Below are positions 1 through 12,110 of a DNA stretch of 64,000 bases, one piece after another. Each line of letters opens with the position of its first letter. The stretch's first letter is position 1. The translations under genes were made by a program, and so were the position numbers. Origin of the DNA: Megamerina dolium (Eukaryota > Arthropoda > Insecta > Diptera > Megamerinidae). Below the pieces are notes generated by a model. It was given only the letters and a program-made list of their open reading frames with translations, was not told the origin of the DNA and ran no database searches. The DNA lies in NCBI GenBank assembly GCA_963854835.1, contig OY978526.1:36866501-36930500 (forward strand). The letters run 5' to 3'.

Positions 1-1480
1 ATGGCAGGCAATAGCAAACGGTCACATAGCCACAATATTATTAAATAAATGCGCCGAACGTAGGTATAACAGGAAAAAGTTAATTTAGTCAAGTTCTTGA
101 GTTGTCACAGTCTACTTCTTTCAACATTTTCATTTGTGTTTCGTTTACATAACTCTCGCTATTTTTTCCCCGATTTGTTATTCCGATTTATTTGCTTTAA
201 CACGCATTCGTACTGTTGGCGGCAAACACAACACGCACTTACGCACGCACGTACTTGGAGCTAAATATCATACATACATATGATTTGTTGCTATTAGCCT
301 GCCTCTATGAAAACGATGATGTCGTTGATGTCGATGATGTGGTTGATGTCGATGATGATGATGATGAACGTGTTGTATGGCATTGAACATTGACGAAAGA
401 ACGAACGAACGAACGAACAAATAAATGAATGAATGAATGAATAAATGAATGAATGAATTACGCAAACGATGATGAATGACGCCAACGACTATAGTAAATA
501 AATATACATACAAACATACTCGTACAGGGCAGGCAATAGCAACAGTAACACATTATTATGATGACAATGACGACTACGACGACGACGACGACTACGACAA
601 TGACGACGATGAACTTGTCATAATCATATCAATAAAAAAGCAACAATAACAACAACAACAACAAGTAGAACAAAGAAAGCATTTGGTTTTTTTCTCATTG
701 GGAAAGGTTATTTATTCAAGTCTAAAGCTAAATATGTATTGTTAATTCTTCCTCTTTTTGACGTATTCTTCTTTGCTTATGTATTTTGAGTGTGTTCATT
801 TTTTTATATCACTCTCATTTTGTTATAATTTTGCTCGCAGCTAGATGCCACTATCATTAACAGCCGGCTAGATAGGCATTTATTATCAGCCAAATGATTC
901 AATGGCCAGACGAAATTCATGATTTTGCATTTCATTGATTTTTCTTAATTATTGTTTGCTGTTGTTATTGTTTGAGTTTTTTTTCACTTCATCACCATTT
1001 CAATAGATTTGATTGCTGAAGTCATGAAAAATGGGATCCTTTCACCCTGAAAGGTAAGATACAGATAATATAATTGTATGTATGTACTTACTTGGTTTTC
1101 AGTTTATTTGAGAATAATTTTAAAGAGATTGTTTCATTTGATCGATTTATGCTACTTTCAAATGTCTGGAGAGAGCAAATCCAATAGGTTTTTTCTTTAC
1201 CTTTTTATGTTTCCTACAGTAATTTTGTAGTCTCTGATTAGTTGCTATCAATTTCTTATATCGACACCTTTGTTGTCTTTAAGAGACTCATACTAATACT
1301 GCCTGTGTCCCGAATCAAAATCCATTCACCAATAATCTCGTGCCCATGCATTATTGCAGGAAACTCCATCATAAATATCCATCCATGTTTTAAATGTTCA
1401 CTGCGTTTAACCTTACTACTCGATGCTCTAATTTTAAGTACTTATTACTGATAATACTGAAGCTTAGATAACCTGCACAA
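1..1480. other. AT-rich non-coding stretch with simple repeats
   Basis: I see no gene here. The sequence holds GATGAT runs (about 310-365), GAAC and GAAT tetranucleotide runs (about 398-460), GAC-type triplets (about 566-610) and a CAA run (about 645-663). The short open frames at 268-513 on the minus strand are read through these simple repeats and have no protein-like composition. Confidence 0.6.
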
Positions 1481-1507
1481 AACAAATATGTATGAGCGGT
1501 AGGCGTA

Positions 1508-2275
1508 TGAGAGGTGGGCCTGGTTTTCATCCGATAATGCATATTTTCAAATAAATTTACCCCTCGCAGAATATAATATTATGTGCCGAGTTTCAATCCT
1601 ATAACTTTATCTCTTCGTGTATAAAGTTTAGAAACATAAATTCGAAATAATATTTTTGTAAGAGAGGTAGGCGTGGTTTTCAACCGATTTTGCCCATTCA
1701 CGAACTCATGTATTTATTAGCAAATTCAATCACATGTACCAAGTTTCTGCTTCATAGCTCTGTATTTTCGTATGAAAAGTGTAAAAACATGATTTCGGAA
1801 ACATAATTTTGTATGGGAGGTAGGTCTGATTTTTATGTTATTACATTCATTCTCAAACGGCTGCATGAATTAATAAATAAAAGTGTTTATACACAATTTC
1901 AGCTTAATATCTTTATATTTGCGTATGCAAAGTGTGATGTCATACTTTCGACAACATACATTTGTATGAAAGGTAGCCCTGATTTTTATCCAATTCCATT
2001 CATTCTCAAACAGTTACATGAATTAGTACATATAATTGTGCATACCGAATTTCAACTTAATAACTTTGTGTTTTCGCATGAAAAGTGCGAAAACATATAT
2101 TTGACATTATATTTTTGTATGAGAGGTAGGCGTGGTTTAAATCCGATTTCATCCATACCCCAACTAGTCTATTAGTTTCTCATTGAAATTGTTTATACTA
2201 CGTTACAACTTAATCACTTTACATTATCGCATGAAAAGTAGATGTGGTCTTCATCCGATTCGATCCATACGCAAA
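1508..2275 (+). repeat. Tandem array of a diverged ~152-bp repeat (five units plus a partial)
   Basis: A block whose core reads roughly GAGAGGTAGGCGTGGTTTTC recurs at about 1508, 1658, 1812, 1964 and 2117, with a shorter, damaged unit near 2235. Spacing is about 150-154 bp. Each unit continues with a 'CCGATT..CATTCA' segment, a pyrimidine-rich 'TTTCAGCTTAAT' segment and a 'CGTATGAAAAGTG' segment. Because about 153 is divisible by three, one frame stays open over more than two units and gives a 120-codon ORF at 1813-2175 with a 51-residue internal period. I read that ORF as a by-product of the repeat, not a gene. The same repeat recurs inverted near 29.3-30.0 kb. I do not recognise the family. 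Confidence 0.8.
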
Positions 2276-5200
2276 CTAGTCTTAGTTATTTAGTTATTTA
2301 ATCCAATAGATTTTCGAATATAATTCGCTATGATTTCAATAAAATTTCAACTTCAAATATATCACAAGGGGTACATATTTGATATCTTTTAAAAAAACTA
2401 TCCCTTTTGGTGTGATTTATGATGCATTAACTGCCAACGCATATTGCATCTGCTGATGCGTCATATAAAACCCAATTGTCTGTTGCCGAAGCGAAAAAAA
2501 TTTAACATTGTAAAAATCATTGTATACCCGGGTACTCGGTATGACTTGTATCACATGTTTATATGCCTACACCTTTCTCGCTATAGTAAGCACTTTTTTG
2601 TTGTTGTAGATTTTTGAGAATTTTATATTTTAAGTGATTGCATACTCAAGGTTCTTTTTCTATCAAACACATAATAAATAATATATTTTAACACGTTTAC
2701 ACTCTGTTGATGGTAGCACAAGAAACCCTTTATTTCAGCGAATGCTTTTGTATTTTAATAATTCAATTGTTGGTATTATACAGTTTGAAATCTGAGAGAA
2801 ACTAAACGGAAAATATAGACATTGAAACAAGTCATAAATCAATGAAACAATTGTCAAATTGCAACAAGCCCAACAAATCGTAAAATATTTCCCTCAACCA
2901 TATAATCATAAAGTTTTTCTCGTCTCGATTTTATGACGCTCACGCATTTACATCCTCACACATACACATATACACTCAATTCGAGCTATAATTTACTCGT
3001 TGAATTACCGATGCATTGTATGTGCTCACACCTTTCAGGTTATGTGTGAATATGGAATAACAAAAATAGCAACAACAATGTGCCAACAATTAATTGCAAA
3101 ATATACATTATACAAAGGAGTACCTACATAAAAAAGGCAAAGAAAAAAAAAATAAACTAACTGAAAACAATACCACACTACCATCATATGCATAAGCAAA
3201 TGCGAGACATATTTATTATCAAGTGATTAACGGTTGAGCGTAATTACATTCTCAATTATTTTCTGATATGAAGAATACAACAACAAGTAACGATGAGCTC
3301 GTTTTATAACACCATTTTGCAATGTTGAGCGGCTGTTATCATAATTGCTTTCATTGCTGCTGTCTTTGTTGTTGTTGCTCTTGTAACTATAATGGCCGCC
3401 AAGGGGTGGAATCCAAACTCTACGAACAGGGTTGATGCGAAGTATACCCACAAATTATTGCATACATGCATATGTATGTATGTATATATGGCAGACGATA
3501 GAGGCATAATAGTTTAGGGCTTGTTTTGCGCATAAAATTTTTATTAAATTTCTTCTCATCGACCAAACGGCATATAATGTTTCTACATAGACATAAATGT
3601 ATAGATTTTACATATACGTATTCATACACACATGCTTAGATAACAATATGGCAATAATAATATACATGACCACAATGCCAACCAAGCCCAGTCCTTCACC
3701 AGTAAGGTAAAATAGGTCTGAGAATTTATACTATCTAATATAAAGAATTTAAGATAGAAAAAGAGAGAATGAGAAGGAGAGGAAAAGGTAGAGGTCTTCA
3801 ATACTGTCAAGCAGACTTTTTTCTCTCTATGAAGTCCCTTACTCTTTTGGAGCTATTTTGGACCTTGGAACCTCAATGCACTCACGTTGAATATTATTTA
3901 AGTTTGGGTTAATGCATTATTCTGTTAAACATTTTACTTCAAAACACCTTTATACTAGATCTGTCCAAATGCTCAAAATATTAGAATACTTTTTCCTAAC
4001 CGATTCCCTATTAATTGTAGGGTAAAAATTTAGAATATCTCATATTCTAAGTACAATTAGAAAAATTAGGACAATTTTTTTTAAATTTTTCGTTGCCTTT
4101 TTTGCGTTTTGAAATCCTCTTGCAATAAATTCTTGATTTTTGTTTGTGTGTATCAAATTTGATCGAACAAGGCGTATTTAGTTGTGAAAAACCTTTTCAC
4201 TATACTGTCTGCTTTTTGCCTAAATTGCTTTCAGAAAACGTTTCAACACATAAAAAATCATATACTGATCATATACTGAAAATTTGAACAACTCTAATAT
4301 ATACATATTATACACATATTTGGTATTGGCAGCTCTGAAGAACTGTGGACTAGTTTCTCTTCTATTTGTTTATTGTGTATGTCAATTTTTGGACATTTCC
4401 AGAAGGGTTCTGTTTATTATAGGCAATTTCGAATGGTCACACCTTTTGTGAAAAAACTCTTTTCCAAGTTATTCCCCCTAGCAATTTTTCACTGTTGGGA
4501 GAATAGTCAATTGCTATAAGATTGATACCATCTGAGACATAAAATTTTGGTTTTTGCCAAAAGAAAAAATACATCAAAGTTAGGGGTGCTAAAAATAAAT
4601 TTTATGATATTTGGTTAAAAGAGTTGAGGTTCTTCGGGACAACAGCATCGTAGAGCGTCTGCATTTGCTTACGTTCGACGTTGCCACTATACTCGATGAA
4701 AACGAACTCTGGTTTATTTTATGATAATTTACTTCGCTCAATTTGCATTTTTTGATTAAGTTTATTCAAACTTCAATAAAGACGATAATAAGTAATAAGA
4801 ATTAAGAAAAACAACTACAAATTGTCTGGATGGATTTCAGCATAATACGTACGCTTCTTCACTTAGGAGCGTTTGTTAATATAAATGTGACTAGGCAATC
4901 AATTGCATTACATTTAAAGGATCTCAATTACTTTGAAAGTCATCGTAATAAAACGACATCAGCTATCACATAAATATCGAAACAAATGCACTTTATTTCT
5001 TCTCATTTTTCTAGTTGGTAAATAGTAAGTAAGTTCTATTGTCTTTACAAATAATAATTATGTCTCTTCTCTCTCTCTCTCTCTCTCAATATATCTTTTG
5101 TCATACCAGTAGATCATATAGATCATTTAGACTGAAGTGAATGCACTCGATCTCATCTTCTTCTATTTATAATAATGTTATCATTGTCTGTGCAAATATT

Positions 5201-7520
5201 ATTTAGTTTTTCTAATTTAGTCCTCCTTTCGCCGTCCCTTTTCCTCTTGTTGGCATAATAACATCTAATAGGTGTGCATTTCTATTGTCTTGTTTTTCCA
5301 TGATTCTTATTTCTCATTTTCTTATATGGTCGTATGAAAACTTTCAAAAGACTTTCATTTGACAATTAATTACGTCCATTTGTTGTGTTATTTTATTAGC
5401 TCTGTACGAGTGTTGTATGCATAAATGTGTGTTTGGAAGTTATATACTTGTACATTGTTGCCATCTTCATGTAGTACCTACTCGCTGTAAATGTAAATGA
5501 CTTTCACGTCCAATATTCTTACTGATGCCGACAACTTGCCACAACAGCAACAACAACACAGCAAAATAATAAGTAGCATTATCTTTGTTGTTGATTTTTG
5601 TTGCTTTTTTTTTGGTTGCCAAAAATTTTAATAAAAATAAAATCCAATTGTTCTTTCTGCTGCTACTACTGTTGGTGCAGTTGAAGTTACACACTTGTTT
5701 ACTACATATTGTGGTACTGTGTTGAAGGTGTGTGAAAACTAATTTGAAAAGTTTTATAAATTCATTTTTCGTGCTACATTTCTACCACTACTATAAATAC
5801 TGACTACATACAACGACTATTCTTGCGTGCTTTGTTTAAGAACATCGAAAAAGTGCTTCATAGCATATGCTACATTTGTTTCGTAATGTGTGTGTGTGAG
5901 AGAGAGGGAGCAGATATGTATGAGGAGTGATTTGAACAAATGAAATTTCTTATTCTTGTTGTAAATGCGTTTTCTTTAATTTGAAATTTTTGGATTTTTT
6001 CTTTTAAACCATTTCATTGAAATCTCTCATCTCCTCATATTGATGTGTTGGAAAAGTTTTTGTAAAATGAAAATCAATCAGCCAACTGATAATTTCTAAT
6101 TGATTATGATAAAGACATATGATATTTCATAATATCTAGAGGTATTATAGTACATTTTCATGCATTATTAATCGATTTGTTCACCTTTGATTATTACTTT
6201 TCTACGTTCGACTCACTCCTCCTCCGCCTATGTGATCAAAAAAATAATAATAATATAAATAAAAAGCAAGAAGGGGATAGCGATTTTCTATCAGAACTTG
6301 TTTAGTTTTCACACACCCACACACACACTCCCATGTCCACATATATGTGTATGCAGAGAGTACATGATGATGTTGGGAGGAATGATTTTTCGATAAAGTC
6401 ACGTTTTTGCGTTTGACTTAAATTTGGCGCAATGAGATTTGCTTTGTCAGGCCATCTTAGAATATCGCACCGTATGAGTAACAGAAAAAGAGGAAAAGAG
6501 AAAAACAGAATATGGGTGTGTGTGTGGCAGCTATTCATATTTTCGGATGGCTGGAACAGGTGCCATGTATGTTTGTGAATATGTATGTGCTTATTAAATT
6601 TTATATCTCGTTAACTAAGCGAGAGCTGCAGATGACGACACTTCAACAAATGTTTGTTGCATACGAATGTATGAAAGGTGTGGCATAACATACACACACA
6701 CACACACACACACACTTGTACTGATGCTTTGAGCAAATAGACGACTTGTTAATTTTGCATTTTTGGCTTGTGCTCATACATGCTCCCACCCCTCTCTCAC
6801 ACTGTCTGCCATCCATTTTTAGCGCCGCAGCCACTATCAAGTCAAGTTTTTAGGGTTGCCACTTGCCACAAATGCCACATGGCAATAAAAAATAGATTTT
6901 TATGATGACTCCTCTCACAATGTTTTCAATTTTTTTTTTTCATTTTGTTATATGTTGTTGTTATTATTATTGTCGTTCCTTCACAAAATGAAATCTCACA
7001 AATATAACGAGTTTATGGCATTTAAGGGTTGTGCATGTGTATTAGTGTATTGGTGTGTGTGTGTGTGTGTGTGAGTGTGTGTTTATGGTGTTGTCCTTTT
7101 GCAAAGACAGCTATAGAAAAGTGCGGAGAAAAGTTGTAGTAGATGAAGAAGAGAAAAAAAAAACACCAAATAGTCAAATATGGCACGTACTCGACAAAAG
7201 CCATAAGTTTAGGTTTTATATAAGTGTGCGCGCTTATGTGTCTGTGTGTGTGTGTGCTTGTTTGTTTGCATTCTGGTAGTAAGAAGAAAGGGACGTTAAA
7301 CAGTGAAAATATAAATTTTTGAATTTTATCGTTCACATTATCCAGCCACTGCTACTGCCATTGACACAAACCAAACACACACCACTACAAGATGTACCAT
7401 GACAGGATGCTTGGCATTTTCAGAGGCAGAAAGATGTTGCTAAAGCCAAAAATGGCAGGAGAACAATAGAATATGTATATTTATATGTAAGTACGTTTCA
7501 GTACGTAGGTATGTGGCAAT
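2276..7520. other. AT-rich non-coding stretch
   Basis: No coding region or mobile element is recognised. Simple repeats include a (CT)n run near 5066-5087, a (CA)n run at 6692-6715 and a (TG)n run near 7052-7080. ORFs at 3227-3810, 5467-5694, 6202-6840 and 7022-7336 are short, overlap one another on one strand and are dominated by His/Thr or Cys/Val runs from microsatellites. Confidence 0.55.
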
Positions 7521-7527
7521 CCCAAAG

Positions 7528-7870
7528 GATATTTCCACACAGATTAAATACAAAGACGTGAGCCAGCACATAGAATTTTTGTGATTGCAAACGAACATTT
7601 TTCACCAAATCGACAAAGATGTGGAAGATGTGAAATGTTTATACAATGCTTATAGTACTATAAACAACATATAAATGTATTAGATCTGTCCATATTTTTT
7701 GACAAATAGTTTTTTCAGAAGTTTTGCGAATGTATGTCGCATATTTCCATACAAATTAAATACAACGACGTGAGTCTGGACATAAAAACGTTTGTAATGG
7801 AAGATGAACAAATCGAGAAATATATACCATATGCCATGTATTCTGTTAGATATGTCCACAATTTTGTAAT
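7528..7870. repeat. Diverged tandem duplication, period about 160-210 bp
   Basis: The segment starting near 7528 (ATATTTCCACACAGATTAAA) reappears near 7739 (ATATTTCCATACAAATTAAA), followed in both by a matching 'TACAA.GACGTGAG' block. A second shared block, 'TAGATCTGTCCAT' near 7682, reappears as 'TAGATATGTCCAC' near 7847. The two pairings give offsets of about 211 and 165 bp, so the units differ by indels. The 75-codon ORF at 7734-7961 lies mostly in the second unit, and no homologous frame stays open in the first, which argues against a gene. Confidence 0.65.
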
Positions 7871-9524
7871 CTTCACTGCAAGAAATTTTGTAAGAAAAAC
7901 GAAACCCCTATTTTGCGGAAAAGCTTACAAAAATTTGATTGTGGAAAACAAGAATCAATAGTAGTTTGCTTAATTTTATTTGGGAGGCTCTTTTCTGTTT
8001 CAAAAAATTATTCAACAAATGTGTTATTCTGAAAATCCCATTCAAAATTAATTAGCTTTTCAAATCAAAAATCAATTAAGGGATAATTGAGGAACTGAGG
8101 AGCTTGCAAAGAGCTTTCAGCAAAACTTTCTGAAATCGCTTATATTTTTCGAACAGATTCAATATATATCTACAGAGGATTTCGACTAACGCCGACCTCG
8201 TTGGGAAAAATAATTAAGTCACCTTTTTATTTGTTCAATTTACTCAACAAAGCTTTTTTTGGTTTCCTTTTATTTTTCTTGCTTTCTTATTTATTCTCTT
8301 TCACAGATAATCAGCAGATGCAACAGTTGAAGGCAAAGCAAAGAAAATACTAATATCAGTAGGTGTATGTCAATCGCCTTTCTCATACTTAATGAGTCTC
8401 GACGATGACTCTCACTCCCACACCCTATTATTATTATCATCATTATCATCATCATCATCATCGTTACTGTTATCACTATCATCTCGATCAACAGTAAACT
8501 GATGAGACAGAATAATACTAATGTCACAAAATATACTCGCTCGAAAACTGCCATGTAATGGAAGCGGAAATGTGGCATTGTTTCGTCGAATTATACAATG
8601 TCTAGTTGGAATGTTAGAGCTTCCAGATTACTACACAATACTAAATTGCAGTAACATTTACATTTTGTGATTACTTTCGTCTAATCTTTGTCTCTTTCAC
8701 ATTGAACTCATATCATAAATTTGTATAGCTTTTTTTTCTCATTACTTTGTAAATATTTATGTAGATACACATACATACATATAGTACTACACCTTTACTT
8801 TCTATGAATGGTGCTTCCTATTGTATATATACATATGTACATTCATATTTCAACCACCAATTTGTGGGGCCGAAAATCTGCTTGAACGCCGCTTACAACA
8901 ATTTTGTTCGAAAGAAAACGTAAACCGGAAGCGTAACAAATTATCTTTTGCGTATCCTTGCATCCAGGAAATCATAAGGGAGGATACAGCCATAATCATG
9001 ATGATGATGATGAGGATGATGATGATGATGATTGTGGTGAGTGAGTAACAGAAGGCATCCGAGAATGAAGAGAAAAGTCACAACCAACATGAATGATAGA
9101 CAGGACGAATAAACGGATAAACGAATGGTAGAGAATGTCTAAAGGAATAAAGGAGAAGAGCAGGGAATTGAATGAAAATCCAATTGCTTGGGTGTGTGTA
9201 CGTACGTTGGTGTAATGTTTCTGATTGTATTTCTGTTTTTTATTTTTTTGCTTGTGTCACAACATAGTTCGACGCAGTTCAGTTGCAATTGCTCAATCGT
9301 CGAAGTAACAACATTCATCCCTTGTATTCGCATACAAATAAGTAAGTAACGGATAAATGAACCGGTATCTAACGTCCAAACGTAATATTAACACGTGTTT
9401 TTCATCACTCGAAAGATAATTATTTTTGTTTTTTCATTTTGGTTTATTTAATTACACTCGCGGTTGCGTTAAAACTTTTGTGATTAATTGTTATTGTTAT
9501 TGTTGTGTATTGTGCAACTTCGTA

Positions 9525-9581
9525 TACGTATACTGAATGTATCCTGAGTGTATCCTATCCGGTATACCTTCAGTATACGTA
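9525..9581. repeat. Perfect 13-bp inverted repeat (hairpin-forming)
   Basis: The arm TACGTATACTGAA (9525-9537) is exactly complementary to TTCAGTATACGTA (9569-9581), leaving a 31-nt loop. The loop itself holds a direct repeat of TGTATCCT. The arms are not simple repeats, unlike most palindromes in this window. No known element end or RNA class is recognised. Confidence 0.7.
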
Positions 9582-10152
9582 ACACGAGGTAACACCGTCA
9601 ACGTGGGAGACACTATCATCATCATTTGCTGTTTTTGGAAACAATTATTAGATCAAATACACTGAAATTTGTTCACACAATTTTATTTTTAAAACTTTTA
9701 TTTTTATTCATTGGTGATTTGAATATAAACATTTGTATTAAAATAAAAATGAATAAATATTTAAATAAAATACAAACGAAAAATGTGAATGTTAAATTAT
9801 TTTGTTTTTATTGATGAAATAAAAAAAAATTCTTCTCATAAAGTCACTGACTGACAAGATGGGTAGGTAAATTTATGCATGTGGATTAAATCGGATAACA
9901 AACTAAAAGAGGATATCTGAACTATTTTATGCGAAATGCTTTAAGCAACATACGTTTTTGGAATGTTCTTTAAAGTATTAGGCATGATTGTATAAATATG
10001 CTTCTAGAGGATCATAACATGGGTGGCCGTAAGTAATTAATAATGAGATAATTGAGATAATTATGTGTTACATCAAAAAATATTGCATAAATAAATAATT
10101 TAGTTCTCAAAAAAAGCGAATAATTTGATCGCAATTTGATCGCCTTACACAT

Positions 10153-10159
<7 letters not shown>

Positions 10160-10190
<31 letters not shown>
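10160..10190. repeat. (CT)n microsatellite
   Basis: An uninterrupted CT dinucleotide run of 31 bp. Confidence 0.95.
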
Positions 10191-10193
<3 letters not shown>

Positions 10194-11569
10194 GGTATCT
10201 TGCTGCGACCGCATAAAATATTAATCAGACAAACATGTCATCCGTTCAATTTTTTATTGAACTCTCAGTTACAGACAAAGCAAAGCAAAGCAATGATTTA
10301 TACGTTTTCCCTCTCCCTCTCTCAACCATGCACACACATGTAACACATGTTGTTTGAAAAACATTAAAATCATTATTGTTGCTGCTACTGATACGAATAC
10401 GAATTGTTGTTGGTGTTGTCACCAAGAGCGCAATCAATTGGGATGAAATAAAAACAACAACGAATACAACTATAATAAAAATGACATAAAACCAACACAC
10501 ATACAGTCATCCAAGCACGGGCATTGGAAAAAATCAGCAGATTTAGCAGATAACGACCGGCAACTGGACACCGTAACAACAACAAAAACAAAAGCAACAA
10601 CAACCGTAACAAGTACAAATATCTCTAAAGAACAATTTTATAAGAGTGCGAGATGAGATGTGTGAGCTGCGTAGATATGGACAAAGTTTTTTTCCCTCCA
10701 CTTCTTTTTGTGATTTTTGTAATATTCAACTGGAAATTAAATTTTCATGAAATGAATGAAAATTTATTGCATTTTTATGGGAGGATGACCTCAAAAAAAA
10801 AATATGAAGCAATCTGGCCGTCTTGGTGCGAGAAATATCTTCAATTGAACAATCACAGAGTCGCATGGAGGCAGAGGACATTGGAGAAGGAGTAGAGAGG
10901 AGGACTGAAAGATGCGAGAGTGGGAGTATGTACAGTAAAGCTAATGCATATTATTTTCATTATATGAATATAAATTCGTATGTATGGTCTAACAACCAAA
11001 TGAACATATGGCATATGAATTCAAATCGAAAAGAATTATACTATATGTTGATTCTTTAATGAAGTCAAAGTTCCATAGTATTTTAAATTACATATATATG
11101 TAGATATGTATGTAGGTTAGAGCGGGTCATATTATGGCAATGAAAAAACGGGTGAGAAATCGTATAGAAAAAAAAACGAAACCGCCGATGATTCTAAATA
11201 TATTGTATATGTTCAAAAATCCATGTGCCCAAATTCAAATATTTTTAAAACCATCGGTAATGTTTTTTTTGTTAGTGTACGTATGTACATACCTAATACA
11301 AGCATAGTGGTCAATAATTATAATTAATGTTTGTTTTTATACTTGATTCATTTACAATGTTATTACTTATATACAAAAAAAATATTTTTAGAGCAATATG
11401 ATATTGTTTTTAAAATCTAAATATTTTTCATTTTGTGAAAAATGTATTTCCACCTTTATTTTCATTACATAAAGTGAAATAATAAAATACAAAACCCCGA
11501 AAACCTCTTATCAATATCGTATATTTTTTTGGTATATTATTCATATTCATGTTACATTTACACTTAAAC

Positions 11570-12110
11570 TTAAGAAGGATATTTGTCCGCTAGTAAAAAT
11601 TAACGGGCAAACAATTACGCAGCACTCTCACGTGAAATATCTCGGTATTCACTTAGACCAGAGATTTACATGGAGTAAGCACATCGAATGCAAAAAAGTT
11701 TTAAAAAATAAAAACTGAGAACGCTGCAATGGTTGCTGAATCCAAACTCCAAATTAAGTTTGGATATTAAAGTTTTATTATACAAATCAATAATAAAGCC
11801 AATTTGGAGCTATGGCATACAAATGTGGGGTAGTGCATCACCGTCTAATATTGAAAAGCTTTAAAGAGTGCCATAAAAAGTACTTAAAGTACTTAAAGTG
11901 ATTGAAAACGCTCCATGGTAAGTTAGAAATTCTAATATCCACAGAGATTTAAATATGCCTTCAGTCAAGGAAGAAATAATTAGAATTAGCAGAAATTATT
12001 TACTGACCTAGGAAATCATAAAAACGTCTAAAAAGCATTAAGATTTTATGATATTGTTACTTTCTTTTATAGAAAGATTCAATAAAAATTGTAACGAATA
12101 GATATTCGGT
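11570..12110 (+). pseudogene. Jockey-like non-LTR retrotransposon fragment (C-terminal end of reverse transcriptase ORF)
   Basis: The plus strand encodes, in broken pieces, the region just downstream of the reverse transcriptase domain of jockey-clade LINEs. Recognisable parts are 'VKYLGIHLDQRFTWSKHI' (about 11631-11685), 'LLYKSIIKPIWSYGIQMWGS' (about 11775-11835) and 'NAPW' followed by 'HRDLNMPSVKEEI' (about 11907-11977). These fit the usual order 'YLG..LD..L.W..HI', then 'YK....P.W.YG...WG.A', then 'PW...N...H.DL..P.V..EI'. The reading frame changes after the first piece (in-frame TGA near 11716) and stops follow in the later part, so the copy is dead. A short internal duplication (TACTTAAAG twice, near 11880) adds damage. 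It is 5'-truncated, as is usual for LINE copies. A GTAA-rich tail follows near 12125-12138, which may mark the 3' end. Confidence 0.85.

Larger units (their letters stand above)
7962..11569. other. AT-rich non-coding stretch
   Basis: No gene is recognised. It contains ATC/ATT triplet runs (about 8431-8465), GAT runs (about 8998-9035), a (CT)n tract at 10160-10190 and a 13-bp perfect inverted repeat at 9525-9581, listed separately. The small ORFs around 10246-11059 are not similar to anything I recognise. Confidence 0.5.

Noticed and set aside
268..513. Minus-strand ORF rich in His and Phe
   Set aside because: It is read through GATGAT and GAAC/GAAT simple repeats. The amino acid runs follow the repeats, and two overlapping frames are open for the same reason.
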